Counted from the first letter of the stretch, positions 18,425 to 31,321 are shown. The stretch: 64,000 bases of DNA from Actinobacteria bacterium HGW-Actinobacteria-2 (GCA_002841335.1 PHEY01000001.1:186964-250963), one strand, 5' to 3'. The notes: generated from the sequence alone by a model not told the origin. Numbers and translations: made by a program.

Positions 18425-19341
18425 GCGAATCGTCCCAACTCGCGCAGTCCGCGGCCCCAATCGGCTCCGGCGACGGGTTTGCGTCCGGCCGGTTGGACGG
18501 TGATGAGCTCCAGATCGCCGTCCCCGGTGCCGACCAGCACGCGGCGCTTCTCGGCGCGGACTTCCCCCGGATCCAGCTCGGCGGAGTCAACCGCCTGAGC
18601 CAGCAGGACGCGGAACCGCTGGCCGTCCCATTCGCTCCACGCCATCGGGGACGGGTTGTTGGCCAACACCTGGTGCTGGATCGCGGTCGCCGACTGTCGC
18701 CAGTCGATCCGGGCGGCCTCGACGGTCAGCTTGGGTGCCAGGGTGATGCCACCGCTGGGCTGTGGGCGGGCCGTGGCGCTGCCGTCGGCGAGATTGTCGA
18801 GAGTTTCGTTGAGCAGCGCGGCGCCGAGGCTCTGCAGGCCGCTCAGCGCCTCTCCAGCGGTCTCCAGCTCGCCAAGAACGTACTCGGCGGTGGCCAGGAC
18901 GTCGCCGGCGTCCAGTTCGGCCACCAGCTCGAACACCGACACCCCGGTGGTGCGATCGCCGGCCAGGATGGCGCGTTGCACCGGGGCCGCGCCGCGCCAA
19001 CGTGGCAGCAGCGAGAAGTGGACGTTCACCCAGCCGTGGGCGGGCAGGTCGAGCAGATTCTGCGGAATCAGCCCGCCGTAGGCCACCACCGGACAGCAGT
19101 CGGGGGCCAACTCGGCTAGTCGGGCGGCCAGCTCCGGGTCGCGGGGACGCTCAGGGCGAAGCACCTCAATGCCGTGTTCGGCGGCCAGTTGGGCCACCGG
19201 GCTGGGCACCGGACGGCTGCTGCGGCCTTGTGGGGCATCAGGCCGAGTCAACACCGCCACGACGTCGTGACGCGGGTTGGCCAGCACCGCCGCCAAGGTG
19301 TCGGCCGCAACCAACGGAGTTCCGGCAAAGACCAAGCGCAT
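18421..19341 (-). CDS. fmt: Methionyl-tRNA formyltransferase
   Basis: Fmt formylates initiator Met-tRNA using 10-formyltetrahydrofolate. The 306-residue product starts MRLVFAGTPL, contains the HFSLLPRWRGAAPVQRAI catalytic loop (Asn-His-Asp type site, ~108-125) and the DAGD motif (~146), and ends in the OB-like tRNA-binding domain. The ATG at 19341 is chosen from homology and because a TAGACT -10 box lies 7 nt upstream. It is the first gene of an fmt-rsmB pair. Confidence 0.97.
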   Translation of the reverse strand: MRLVFAGTPLVAADTLAAVLANPRHDVVAVLTRPDAPQGRSSRPVPSPVAQLAAEHGIEVLRPERPRDPELAARLAELAPDCCPVVAYGGLIPQNLLDLPAHGWVNVHFSLLPRWRGAAPVQRAILAGDRTTGVSVFELVAELDAGDVLATAEYVLGELETAGEALSGLQSLGAALLNETLDNLADGSATARPQPSGGITLAPKLTVEAARIDWRQSATAIQHQVLANNPSPMAWSEWDGQRFRVLLAQAVDSAELDPGEVRAEKRRVLVGTGDGDLELITVQPAGRKPVAGADWGRGLRELGRFA

Positions 19342-19348
19342 GCGGGTG

Positions 19349-19354
19349 AGTCTA
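19349..19354 (-). promoter_or_regulatory. Predicted -10 box for fmt (leaderless)
   Basis: TAGACT on the minus strand ends 7 nt before the fmt ATG and overlaps the stop of the upstream amidase gene, suggesting an internal leaderless promoter for fmt-rsmB. Confidence 0.5.
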
Positions 19355-20143
19355 ACCAGCCTCGCCGTCGCGCAATCGCATCGCCAGGCGTCCGGTGGCC
19401 AGTTCCGGGTCGAGCTCGACGACCAACAATCCCGCCTGTCCATGGGGCTGCCAGGCGCAAACAGTGCCGTCCGGGTCGATCAACGCCGACGTGGTGGGCG
19501 ACCCGGGCTCGGCATGGTTGACCGGTGCGAACCAGCAGTTGTTCTCAGCTGCCCGGCAACGCGCGGAGGCTTCGTGGAAGGTGTTGGCGGCCTCGGCATA
19601 CCCATCAGGACGCCAGCCTCCCTCGTCCCAGCTGTAGTGCGGATGGAAGACCAGTTGTGCTCCGGCACGGACGGCGGCCCGCACCGTTTCGGGGTAGCGG
19701 AAGCCCTCGTGGCAGATGGCCACCCCGAACCGCAGCCCGTCGATGGTGAATAGCTCACGCCCCTGGCCAGGGGTGAACAACTCATCCTCGGTGGGGTCGA
19801 GCTGCACCTTGTCCTGCCACCCCAACACGGTGCCGTCCGGGCCAACGACCAAGGTGGTGATCCGGTGAGCGGCGTCGACGATCCGTTCGGTGCCCATCAC
19901 CACGGCGATGCCGCTAGCCGCTGCCGCGTCGATGATGCGCTGGTGGGCTGCCTCCAGCCAGTCCGCGGTCGGCGGGATCGGATTGCCGCGTCCGGCCGCC
20001 CGGTAGCCGGGCAGGTAGCACTCCGGGAAACAGACCACGGCGGCTCCGGCATCGGCGGCCTCGGCGATCGTGGCGACCGCAGTGCGCACCGCGTCGTCGG
20101 CCGAGGCGGGATAGCCGAGTTGAGCCAAAGCGATAGTGATCAT
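19352..20143 (-). CDS. Carbon-nitrogen hydrolase (nitrilase superfamily)
   Basis: The 263-residue protein is a single nitrilase-fold domain with the Glu-Lys-Cys triad visible: Glu in CFPECYLPGY (~41), Lys in GWQDKVQLDPTE (~112) and Cys in VAICHEGFRYPE (~147). It hydrolyses a C-N bond of an amide, carbamoyl compound or nitrile; the substrate cannot be told from sequence. It starts 3 nt after the priA stop and is probably cotranscribed with priA. Confidence 0.87.
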   Translation of the reverse strand: MITIALAQLGYPASADDAVRTAVATIAEAADAGAAVVCFPECYLPGYRAAGRGNPIPPTADWLEAAHQRIIDAAAASGIAVVMGTERIVDAAHRITTLVVGPDGTVLGWQDKVQLDPTEDELFTPGQGRELFTIDGLRFGVAICHEGFRYPETVRAAVRAGAQLVFHPHYSWDEGGWRPDGYAEAANTFHEASARCRAAENNCWFAPVNHAEPGSPTTSALIDPDGTVCAWQPHGQAGLLVVELDPELATGRLAMRLRDGEAG

Positions 20144-20146
20144 GGC

Positions 20147-22078
20147 CTAATCCAACACCTGCGGATCGACCCGCACCCGGACCGGAGTCTCCTTGCGAGC
20201 CGTGCGGACCCCCAGAACCGTCCTCACCGCGGCGATCACCTCGGCGGCGGCCGGTAGCGGCGCGCGCAAGGTCACCCGGTGCAGCTCCTCATCGCTGCCA
20301 AAGGCGAAGGGGCCCAGCTGGGTGGCCGAGGACGGCAGTTCCAGAGCGGTGGCCACCTCGGCTACCGCCGCCGCGGGGCCTTCGATGGTGATCAGCTTCA
20401 CCGCCGGCGGGAAGCCGGCCTGGGCACGTTCGGCAAGCTCGACAGCGGCATAACCGCCCGGGTCGAGTCGGACCAGCGCCTGAATCTCGCGGTGAGCCGA
20501 GTTGCCGACCACCAGGACGGTGCCGCCCTCGGCTGCGGGACGCACCTTGGCGACGGCGGCCAGGCAGCGGCGCAGCGACTCCTCCCCCACTCGCAGATCG
20601 GCGCGGGCCAACATCAGATCCACATCCAGCAGGACGCCGGCGGCGTACCCGCCCGCGGCGTCCGGGGCGATGCCGTAGGTGGCCAGCACGATCGCCGGAC
20701 GCTCGCCCACCGCGGGCACAGGCTTCTCGGCACTGGTCTGCACCACCGTGGTGCCGGGAAAGGCCCGGCCGAGTTCTTCGGCGGTGCGCTGCACCCCCAC
20801 CACCGGGTTGCGCAAGGTGCGGCCGCCGCACTCGCGGCACTGCCAGGCGGTCAGGCCGGGGCCACACCACGGACAGGTCGGCCCACTGCCCAGGTCGCGC
20901 AGCCCCTGGCCGCAGCGGGCACAGCGAGCCACCTCGCGGCAGTTGCTGCACACCAGCACCGGCAGATAGCCGGCTCGGGGCACCTGCACCAACACCGGAC
21001 CCTGGGTCAGACCGGTGCGAATGACTTCGAAGGCGTCCTTGGGAATCCGGGTCACCTCGGCCAGCGGATCACGCGCCGTGCTGCCGGCCACCGGGCGGAC
21101 TGCGGCCGCCTGACGGCGCGCCTCGCGTGGCGCGAACTCCACCGGTGCCACCCAGGCCCGCTCCAGCAACTGCTGCACCTCGGCGGTACGCCCGTGTGCG
21201 GCCAGCAGCAGCGCGGCCGACTCCTGGTGTGCCCGCAGCGCCGCGACCTCACGAGCGTGCCAGTACGGCGCGTGCGGCTCCGCGTAGGAGTCATTGCCGT
21301 CGTCCCACAGCGCGATCAGGCCCAGGTCTGCCACCGGCGCAAACACGGCGGCGCGAGTGCCCAGCACCAAGCGCACCTGGCCGCGACTGGCCGCCAGGAA
21401 GGCCCGATAGCGAGCGGACGGGCCGGCGTCCGCGCTGAGCACGGCGAAGCTGCCCGCGCCGAACCGCGCCGCACAGACCGCCTCCAGACGCTCCAGGTGG
21501 CGGGCATCGGGCACCAACAGCAACCCGCCGCGTCCACTCGCCAGGCTGGCGGCGGCAGCCTCGGCGAAACCGGCGGCCCAATCCCCCACTGCGGTCGGGC
21601 TGGGCACCACCGTCCAAGCTGCTCGGGGACGTCCGCCGTCGCGGATCGCCGCCAACAGTGCCCCACCGTCGGGATAGCCGCCGAGAGCAACCGCAGACGC
21701 GTCCAGCCCCACTGGTTCGGGACGGGGTGCGGTGGTGGCCTTCTCGGTGGCGGCGTGTCGCGGCGGGACGGCGGTGCGCACCACATCGGCGAAGGTGCCG
21801 GCGTAGTGGTCGGCGATGCTGCGCACCAGTCGGGCGATCGCCGGGCTCAACACCGGTTCGGAGGAAACCACCTTCGCCACGTCCAGGAGTTGGTCGCGGT
21901 CGGCGTCGGCGGTGCGCTCGATCACCAGCCCGTCGCGCAGGCGTCCGGCGAAGCGAACCTTCACCCGACTTCCCACCACGGCCTGCTCGGACAAGGTTTC
22001 GGGTACGCGGTAGTCGAAGGGGCGATCCAGATGGGTCAGCGGAATGTCCACCGCAACCCTGGCCACCGATCCCTGCAT
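20147..22078 (-). CDS. priA: Primosomal protein N' (PriA) with degenerate helicase motor
   Basis: The 643-residue protein has the PriA N-terminal 3'-DNA-binding domain (IPLTHLDRPFDY near residue 10) and the zinc-binding cysteine cluster (CSNC...CARC...CPWC...CREC, ~375-420). The Walker A loop is absent, and the DEAH position reads ALWDDGND (~260), so ATP-driven unwinding is unlikely. This degeneration is typical of actinobacterial PriA, which probably only loads the replication-restart machinery. The ATG at 22078 is chosen from homology; the 128 residues of open frame before it do not resemble PriA. metK lies upstream on the same strand. Confidence 0.9.
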   Translation of the reverse strand: MQGSVARVAVDIPLTHLDRPFDYRVPETLSEQAVVGSRVKVRFAGRLRDGLVIERTADADRDQLLDVAKVVSSEPVLSPAIARLVRSIADHYAGTFADVVRTAVPPRHAATEKATTAPRPEPVGLDASAVALGGYPDGGALLAAIRDGGRPRAAWTVVPSPTAVGDWAAGFAEAAAASLASGRGGLLLVPDARHLERLEAVCAARFGAGSFAVLSADAGPSARYRAFLAASRGQVRLVLGTRAAVFAPVADLGLIALWDDGNDSYAEPHAPYWHAREVAALRAHQESAALLLAAHGRTAEVQQLLERAWVAPVEFAPREARRQAAAVRPVAGSTARDPLAEVTRIPKDAFEVIRTGLTQGPVLVQVPRAGYLPVLVCSNCREVARCARCGQGLRDLGSGPTCPWCGPGLTAWQCRECGGRTLRNPVVGVQRTAEELGRAFPGTTVVQTSAEKPVPAVGERPAIVLATYGIAPDAAGGYAAGVLLDVDLMLARADLRVGEESLRRCLAAVAKVRPAAEGGTVLVVGNSAHREIQALVRLDPGGYAAVELAERAQAGFPPAVKLITIEGPAAAVAEVATALELPSSATQLGPFAFGSDEELHRVTLRAPLPAAAEVIAAVRTVLGVRTARKETPVRVRVDPQVLD

Positions 22079-22114
22079 GGACCGAATGCTATTGGGTGCC
22101 ACCGACTCCCTGGC

Positions 22115-22139
22115 AGCTCCCGGCAACCCGGAAGGAGCT
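22115..22139 (-). terminator. Hairpin between metK and priA
   Basis: AGCTCC (22115-22120) and GGAGCT (22134-22139) form a 6-bp stem with further CCGG pairing inside, immediately after the metK stop. There is no U tract, so it may only weaken transcription into priA. Confidence 0.4.
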
Positions 22140-22143
22140 TCGA

Positions 22144-23331
22144 CTAGCCCTTGATCGCTGCGGCGAGCGCGTCGGCGCGGTCGGTCCGCTCCCAGGTGGC
22201 CACGTCCAACTCGCGACCGAAGTGGCCGTAGTTGGTGATCTGGGAGTAGATCGGACGGATCAGATCCAGATCGCGGATGATCGCGGCCGGCCGCAGATCG
22301 AAGACGCTGAGCACAGCATCGGTGATCTGCTCGGTCGGCACCTTCTCGGTGCCGAAGCATTCGGTGTAAAAACCGACCGGGTGCGCCCGTCCGATCGCGT
22401 AGGCGACCTGAACCTCGCAGCGTTCGGCCAGGCCGGCGGCGACCACGTTCTTGGCCACCCAACGCATCGCGTAGGCAGCCGAGCGGTCGACCTTGGACGG
22501 ATCCTTGCCGGAGAACGCTCCGCCGCCGTGGCGGGCCATGCCGCCGTAGCTGTCGACGATGATCTTGCGACCAGTCACGCCGGCGTCGCCCATCGGGCCG
22601 CCGATCACGAACTTGCCGGTCGGGTTGACGTAGGTCTTCATCCCGGCCGACGAAATCGGGTAGCGCGCCAGCACCGGCTCGATCACCCGCGTGCGAATCT
22701 CGTCGGAAATCAGCTGGTGAGAAGCGCGTTCGTAGTGCTGGCTGGACACCACGACGGTGTCCACGCCGACCGGACGATCACCCTCGTAGGCGATGGTCAC
22801 CTGGGTCTTACCGTCGGGAAGCAGGAAGTCCAACTCGCCGCTCTGGCGCACCTCGGCCAGCCGCTCGGCCAGCCGATGCGCGATGTCGATCGGCAGCGGC
22901 ATCAAGGTGGCGGTGTCGGTGCAGGCGTAGCCGAACATCAAGCCCTGGTCGCCGGCGCCTTGGCGATCCAACAGGTCCAGCGAGGCCTCTTCGCGCTCTT
23001 CCTCGGCGTGGTCGACGCCTTGGGCGATGTCGGGCGACTGCTTGCCGATCGACACCAGCACGCCACAGGAGTTGCCGTCGAAGCTCTTGGCCGAGGAGTC
23101 GTAGCCGATCTGGACGATCCGCTCGCGAGCCAACTGGGCGACTTCGGCGTAGGCGTTGGTGGTGACCTCGCCGGCCACGACGACCGTGCCGGTGGTCACC
23201 AGGGTTTCCACCGCCACCCGCGAAGCCGGGTCCAACCGCAGGATTTCGTCCAGTACGGCGTCGGAGATCGAGTCGGCGACCTTGTCGGGATGGCCCTCAG
23301 TGACCGACTCGGAGGTGAACAGGCGGCTCAC
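22144..23331 (-). CDS. metK: S-adenosylmethionine synthetase
   Basis: MetK makes S-adenosylmethionine from methionine and ATP. The 395-residue protein has [10 protein letters not shown] (~8-17) at the active site, the flexible-loop region, [12 protein letters not shown] (~125-136) and [16 protein letters not shown] (~270-285), all at the usual family spacing. The GTG at 23331 is preceded by a strong AAAGGAAG ribosome binding site. The leader up to rpoZ is about 96 nt with a small 6-bp hairpin (23362-23376); I could not identify a SAM riboswitch. Confidence 0.98.
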   Translation of the reverse strand: MSRLFTSESVTEGHPDKVADSISDAVLDEILRLDPASRVAVETLVTTGTVVVAGEVTTNAYAEVAQLARERIVQIGYDSSAKSFDGNSCGVLVSIGKQSPDIAQGVDHAEEEREEASLDLLDRQGAGDQGLMFGYACTDTATLMPLPIDIAHRLAERLAEVRQSGELDFLLPDGKTQVTIAYEGDRPVGVDTVVVSSQHYERASHQLISDEIRTRVIEPVLARYPISSAGMKTYVNPTGKFVIGGPMGDAGVTGRKIIVDSYGGMARHGGGAFSGKDPSKVDRSAAYAMRWVAKNVVAAGLAERCEVQVAYAIGRAHPVGFYTECFGTEKVPTEQITDAVLSVFDLRPAAIIRDLDLIRPIYSQITNYGHFGRELDVATWERTDRADALAAAIKG

Positions 23332-23427
23332 GTCCGACTTCCTTTCCTGCGTCCGCGAACGCCGGCGTGTCGCCGGTGCGGATGATCGTTGAAATGGTCG
23401 CCACGCCGCAGCGCCCGACCGGGTGCC

Positions 23428-23766
23428 TCAGGCGAGGTCGTCGACGCCGAACGGGTCGAGGCTGAAATCGGGATCGCCGACCGCCTCGGCACGCGCCGCG
23501 GCCTCAGCCTCGGGATCGATGTCGGTGCACTCCAGCACGCCGGCGTTGACTTCGCGCAGGGCGATGGTCAGCGGCTTCTCCTGGATGCCGATGTCGACCA
23601 GCGGCCCGACGTTCTCCAGCAGCCCCTCGCCCAGCTGGGAGTAGTAGGCGTTGATCTGGCGGGCCCGCTTGGCAGCGAAGAGCACCAGCCGATACTTCGA
23701 ATCGACCTTCGTCAGCAGTTCGTCGATCGGAGGGTTGGTGATCCCCTCGGGAGTATGAGTGGTCAA
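23428..23766 (-). CDS. rpoZ: RNA polymerase omega subunit
   Basis: The 112-residue protein matches actinobacterial omega: [19 protein letters not shown], then [12 protein letters not shown], then an acidic C-terminal tail. It stabilises the RNA polymerase beta-prime subunit. The start appears to be TTG at 23766 with AGGAAG 6 nt upstream; no better ATG or GTG fits. gmk is just upstream and metK downstream, all minus strand. Confidence 0.95.
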   Translation of the reverse strand: MTTHTPEGITNPPIDELLTKVDSKYRLVLFAAKRARQINAYYSQLGEGLLENVGPLVDIGIQEKPLTIALREVNAGVLECTDIDPEAEAAARAEAVGDPDFSLDPFGVDDLA

Positions 23767-23793
23767 GTTCAGCTTCCTGATCAGATAGGTGGG

Positions 23794-23818
23794 CGGCCGC
23801 GATCAGCGCCTGCGGCCG
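23794..23818 (-). terminator. Hairpin between gmk and rpoZ
   Basis: CGGCCGC (23794-23800) and GCGGCCG (23812-23818) form a GC-only 7-bp stem directly after the gmk stop. It lacks a U tract and may act as a partial terminator or RNA-processing structure inside the operon. Confidence 0.35.
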
Positions 23819-24370
23819 TCACAGACCTAACAACTCTACCAACTCGGCCACCGCTTGGCCCAAATCATCGTTGACCACGACGTGGTCGAACTCGTTGCGG
23901 GCAGCCAATTCGATAGCCGCAGTCTCCATCCGGCGCTCCATCTGCTCCGGGGTTTCGGTGCCGCGTCCGGCCAGCCGATCGCGAAGCGCCTCGTTGCTGG
24001 GCGGGGCCAGGAAGACGTAGCGCGCACCCGGGATCCGCTCCCGCACCTGGCGGGCGCCCTGCAGCTCGATTTCCAGAATGACGCGCCGTCCGGCCGCGAC
24101 GGCGGCCTCGACGGGCGCGGACGGGGTTCCGTAGCGGGCGGAGCGATGCACCGTGGCCCATTCCAACAGGCCATCGGTGGCGATCAACTCATCAAAAGCG
24201 CCGTCATCGATGAAGAAGTAGTCCACACCATCGCGCTCCCCCACTCGGGGCGGACGCGTGGTGGCCGAGATCGATACCCACACCTGAGGGTAGGCAGCCG
24301 CCAAGGCGCGTACCACGGTGCCCTTGCCGACCCCGGAGGGCCCAGAGATGACGGTGAGGTCACCTGTCAC
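23819..24370 (-). CDS. gmk: Guanylate kinase
   Basis: Gmk phosphorylates GMP and dGMP. The 183-residue protein has the P-loop SGPSGVGKG (~9-17), the GMP-binding TTRPPRVGERDGVDYFF block (~37-53), GTP-site residues in SARYGTP (~78), and EIELQGARQV (~100). The start is a GTG whose last bases overlap the mihF stop (GTGA), so the two genes are translationally coupled. Confidence 0.97.
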   Translation of the reverse strand: MTGDLTVISGPSGVGKGTVVRALAAAYPQVWVSISATTRPPRVGERDGVDYFFIDDGAFDELIATDGLLEWATVHRSARYGTPSAPVEAAVAAGRRVILEIELQGARQVRERIPGARYVFLAPPSNEALRDRLAGRGTETPEQMERRMETAAIELAARNEFDHVVVNDDLGQAVAELVELLGL

Positions 24371-24678
24371 TGAAACTCGGCCTTCAGGCCGGCGACCTGG
24401 TGCCGGCCCAGCCCACGAATGCGGCGATTCGGGGCGATGTCGAGGCGCTCCATGACCAGTCCGGCGCGCTTCTCGCCTACTCGCGGCAGCGCCTTGAGGA
24501 GGTCGACCACCTTCACGTGCGCCAGGACGTCATCGCCGGAGGCGGCATCCAGAGCGCCAGCGAGGCTGAGCGCGCCGGAGCGAACCTTGCCTTTGAGATC
24601 GGCGCGCCGACGCCGAGCTTCGGTGGCAGCCGCGCGAGCGGCTTCGAGCTGTTCAGTGGTGAGCTGAGGAATCGTCAC
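24367..24678 (-). CDS. mihF: Actinobacterial integration host factor
   Basis: The 103-residue basic protein matches mIHF, a nucleoid-associated DNA-binding protein specific to actinobacteria. Signatures are an N-terminal helix rich in Ala/Arg (EARRRRADLKGKV), then KVVDLLKALPRVGEKRA and RRIRGLGRHQVAGL, a helix-two-turn-helix-like DNA-binding unit. The GTG at 24678 has GAAGG about 7 nt upstream. It lies directly ahead of gmk, the conserved actinobacterial order. Confidence 0.95.
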   Translation of the reverse strand: MTIPQLTTEQLEAARAAATEARRRRADLKGKVRSGALSLAGALDAASGDDVLAHVKVVDLLKALPRVGEKRAGLVMERLDIAPNRRIRGLGRHQVAGLKAEFQ

Positions 24679-24790
24679 TTCAATGCCTTCGTCGCGTTGT
24701 CAAGGGGATGATTTACGGCCATAACCTAGCGTTTCTCCTCCTCCAGCGCCACGTTCTGCAATGGGAAATTCAAGGAGCGAACACTGATCT

Positions 24791-25606
24791 TCAACGACCC
24801 GCCTCGGCGAGCAGCTCGCTCACCTTGCCGCGCATCGCCCCCGCATCAGGCCCAGCACCAATCACTCCCCGTCCGACTACGGCCAGCACCTGATCGGTGG
24901 CGTCACCGAAAAGACCGGACAAATCACTAATGCGACCGCCTTGGAATCCGATTCCCGGAACCAGGATCGAGCCGTTGAAGTCGGCCAGGTCACATCCCAG
25001 GCTTTCGTGGGTTCCGCCGACCACCACGCCGATTGCCCGCAGTCGAGAAGCGCGATTCGCGTCGGCTGCGGCATCGATGATCGACTGCACGACCGAGCCT
25101 TCCTCGGTGAGTGCCAGCTGGATGCTGCCGCCCTCGGGATTGGAGGTGCGGGCCAGCACGTAGACGCCTCGTTCGTACTGCTGCGCACGGGCGAAGGCGG
25201 GCGCCAACGACCCGAAGCCGAGGTAGGGCGAGAGCGTGACCGCGTCGGCGGCCAGGGGCGATCCGTCGGCCAGGTAGGCGTCGGCGTAGGCCTCCATGGT
25301 GGAGCCGATGTCGCCGCGCTTGGCGTCCACGATGCTCAACGCGCCCGTACCAGCGATGTCGGCCAGGACCCGCTCCAGCACCGCGACGCCGGCCGAGCCG
25401 TACGCCTCGAAGAAGGCCGACTGCGGCTTGAAAGCGGTGACCTGGTCACCCAGTGCCTCGACCACCTTTCGGCTGAACTGCTCCAGCCCGGACGCATCGG
25501 TCGGCAGCCCCCACGCCTGCAGGAGCGACGGATGCGGGTCGATGCCCACGCAGATCGGACCCCGCTCGATGGTCACATCTTGCAGTCGTCGCCAGTATCC
25601 ACTCAC
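24791..25606 (-). CDS. pyrF: Orotidine-5'-phosphate decarboxylase (type 2)
   Basis: PyrF converts OMP to UMP. The 271-residue barrel has CVGIDPHPSLL (~19-29), FKPQSAFFE (~59-67) and the catalytic DAKRGDI (~93-99), the long form found in actinobacteria. The start overlaps the pyrD stop by 4 nt (GTGA), so it is the last gene of the carA-carB-pyrD-pyrF operon. Confidence 0.96.
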   Translation of the reverse strand: MSGYWRRLQDVTIERGPICVGIDPHPSLLQAWGLPTDASGLEQFSRKVVEALGDQVTAFKPQSAFFEAYGSAGVAVLERVLADIAGTGALSIVDAKRGDIGSTMEAYADAYLADGSPLAADAVTLSPYLGFGSLAPAFARAQQYERGVYVLARTSNPEGGSIQLALTEEGSVVQSIIDAAADANRASRLRAIGVVVGGTHESLGCDLADFNGSILVPGIGFQGGRISDLSGLFGDATDQVLAVVGRGVIGAGPDAGAMRGKVSELLAEAGR

Positions 25607-26700
25607 GAGTTCACCCTCATCAGATCGCGTCGGTTGATCCCTGCAGCGAGCGCAGGCCCGCCGTAGAGGAATCCGGTGTACAGCTGCACCAACGACGCTC
25701 CGGCGTCGAACATCGCCTCGGCATGGTGCGGTGCCATGATTCCGCCCGCGCCGATGATCGGCAACGAGGTCTGCTTCGTCAGGTGAGCGACCACCTCCAG
25801 CGAGCGCCGCGACAGCGGCGCACCGGACAGTCCGCCGGCTTCGGTGGCCTTGATCGCCTCGGACGGTGCCAGACCGGCGCGGGACAGCGTGGTGTTGGTG
25901 GCGATCAGGCCCGCCGCGCCGGCGTTGGTGGCCACCTCCACCACTTCGTCGAGTTGGTCGTAGCTCAGGTCAGGGGCAACCTTCACCAGGATCGGCAGCG
26001 CCGAGTGATCAGCGTCCGCGATCGCTCCGGCCTCGGTGACCAGGGCGGTGAGCAGGGCCGACAGCTCGTCCGCGCCCTGCAACTGGCGTAGTCCGGGGGT
26101 GTTCGGGCTGGACACGTTGACCGCGATGTAGTCGGCGTGCGGCGCCAGGATGCGTAGTGAGGCGAGGTAGTCGCTGACCGCGTCCTCGACGGGCACGACC
26201 TTGGTCTTGCCGATGGAGATGCCCACCGGCAGTCCGGCAGCGCCGTTGCCGCGGTACACCCCGCGCGCGGCCAGAGTGGCTGCCACCGCGATCGCTCCGG
26301 GATTGTTGAAGCCCATCCGGTTGATGATCGCCGCCGAGGCCGGCAACCGGAACACCCGCGGACGATCGTTGCCCGGCTGGCCCTTCGCGGTGACCGTGCC
26401 CACTTCAGCGAAGCCGAAACCAAGACCCCGCCAGGCGAGCACGGCGGTGGCGTCCTTGTCCATGCCGGCGGCCAGGCCCACCCGGGACGGGAAACGCACC
26501 CCGGCCACGGTGGTGGGACGTCCGGCGGTGGTGGCCACCAGCCGGAGCAGCGCCTGCACCCGCGGGTGCGAACCCGTGCTCGCCAGGAGGTGGATCATGT
26601 GCTCGTGGATCGCCTCAGGATCACCGCCGTGGCTGGCGAACAGCACCGGGCGGATCAGCCGCTCGTAACCGGCCTTGAGCACCGGAACGGGCAGACCCAT
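25603..26700 (-). CDS. pyrD: Dihydroorotate dehydrogenase (quinone), class 2
   Basis: PyrD oxidises dihydroorotate to orotate at the membrane with FMN and passes electrons to quinone. The 365-residue protein has an N-terminal amphipathic extension (ERLIRPVLFASHGGDPEAIHE), RVGLAAGMDKDA (~70-81), VSSPNTPGLRQLQ (class 2 catalytic loop with Ser, ~175) and GAGGI near the C-terminus. The ATG at 26700 is one base past the carB stop. An upstream open frame would add 34 residues inside carB and is not supported by the family. Confidence 0.96.
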   Translation of the reverse strand: MGLPVPVLKAGYERLIRPVLFASHGGDPEAIHEHMIHLLASTGSHPRVQALLRLVATTAGRPTTVAGVRFPSRVGLAAGMDKDATAVLAWRGLGFGFAEVGTVTAKGQPGNDRPRVFRLPASAAIINRMGFNNPGAIAVAATLAARGVYRGNGAAGLPVGISIGKTKVVPVEDAVSDYLASLRILAPHADYIAVNVSSPNTPGLRQLQGADELSALLTALVTEAGAIADADHSALPILVKVAPDLSYDQLDEVVEVATNAGAAGLIATNTTLSRAGLAPSEAIKATEAGGLSGAPLSRRSLEVVAHLTKQTSLPIIGAGGIMAPHHAEAMFDAGASLVQLYTGFLYGGPALAAGINRRDLMRVNS

Positions 26701-26701
26701 G

Positions 26702-30033
<3,332 letters not shown>

Positions 30034-30034
<1 letters not shown>

Positions 30035-31206
30035 CAGGCGTTGCCCTCCTGGTCGGCGGACGCCCGGTGCTGGGCCATCATCTCGGTGAATCTGTCGAAC
30101 AGGTAGGCCGCATCGTGTGGGCCGGCTGCGGCCTCGGGGTGATACTGCACCGAGAAGCCGCGCAGCGCGCCGTCAGGCCCGCGCAGTTCCAGGCCTTCAA
30201 TGACCTCATCGTTGAGATTGACGTGCGAGACCCGCGCCTCGCCCCAGGTGGTCGCAGTCGCGCCGTCCAGGGGGGCGTCGACGGCGAAGCCGTGGTTGTG
30301 GGCGGTGATCTCGACCTTGCCGGTGCTGCGGTCCATCACCGGCTGGTTGATCCCGCGGTGGCCGTATTTCAGCTTGTAGGTGCCGAATCCCAGGGCGCGT
30401 CCGAAGATCTGGTTGCCGAAGCAGATGCCGAAGAACGGCAGCTCGGCGTTCAGCACCTCGGTCATCAGCGCAACCGCGTCGGTGGCGGCAGCCGGGTCGC
30501 CGGGACCGTTGGAGAAGAACACCCCGTCGGGCTGCAGCGCCTGGATCTGTTCGATCGTGCTGGTAGCCGGCAGCAGGTGGACCTCGATCCCCCGCTCGGC
30601 CATCCGGGTCGGGGTCATGTCCTTGATGCCCAGGTCGATCGCCGCAACGGTGAACCGCTTCTCCCCCACTGCCGCAATCAGCTCGGGCTCGGAAACGGTG
30701 ACATCGGCGATCAGGTTCGCCCCAGCCATCTCCGGGCTCGCCAGCACCTTGGCCAGCAGCTTGTCGGCGTCGAGCTCGACGGTGGAGATGCCGACCCGCA
30801 TCGCGCCGCGTTCGCGCAGGTGTCGGGTGAGTGCGCGGGTGTCCACCTCGGTGATGCCGACCACGCCTTGGGCGATCAGTTCGTCGTTGAGTGAGCGGTT
30901 GGAGCGCCAGTTGGAGCGCACCCGAGACAGGTCGCGCACCACGTAGCCGGCCACCCAGATCTTGTCCGACTCGTCGTCTTCGTCGTTCCAACCGGTGTTG
31001 CCGATGTGCGGCGCGGTGGCGATCACGACTTGGCGGTGGTAGCTGGGATCGGTCAGCGTCTCCTGATAGCCGGACATGCCGGTGGAGAAGACGGCTTCAC
31101 CAAAGGTTTCGCCCTCCGCCCCGAACGAAACGCCACGGAACGTGCGTCCGTCTTCCAGAACCAGAATTGCCGGTTTCGATGTGGCTGTAGCAGGGCTCAA
31201 CGGCAT
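30034..31206 (-). CDS. carA: Carbamoyl-phosphate synthase small subunit (glutaminase)
   Basis: CarA releases ammonia from glutamine for CarB. The 390-residue protein has the N-terminal swivelling domain ([17 protein letters not shown]) and a class I glutamine amidotransferase domain with nucleophile Cys in [14 protein letters not shown] (~250) and His/Glu in [12 protein letters not shown] (~360). The ATG has GAAGGA upstream. It leads the operon; pyrR, pyrB and pyrC, often found just upstream in actinobacteria, are not here. Confidence 0.97.
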
Positions 31207-31230
31207 GAATGTCCTTCACCTGGGCGGGCA

Positions 31231-31246
31231 GGTCCGCTCACGGACC
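31231..31246 (-). promoter_or_regulatory. Small hairpin in the carA leader
   Basis: GGTCCG and CGGACC form a 6-bp stem with a 4-base loop, 24 nt before the carA ATG. It could affect translation or transcription of the pyrimidine operon, but it does not match a regulatory RNA that I can name with confidence. Confidence 0.3.
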
Positions 31247-31307
31247 CGCACGAGCCTAGCAAATCGCGGCTCCGGGTTGACGCAGCGACCGTATCCAGAA
31301 CGCACGC

Positions 31308-31313
31308 TACACT
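31308..31313 (+). promoter_or_regulatory. Predicted -10 box, leaderless GTG start
   Basis: TACACT fits TANNNT and lies 8 nt before the GTG at 31322; no ribosome binding site is visible between them. Confidence 0.45.
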
Positions 31314-31321
31314 CCGATTCT

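Noticed and set aside
23332-23427. Possible SAM riboswitch before metK
   Set aside because: Only a 6-bp hairpin is visible in a 96-nt gap; no known SAM-responsive fold could be drawn.
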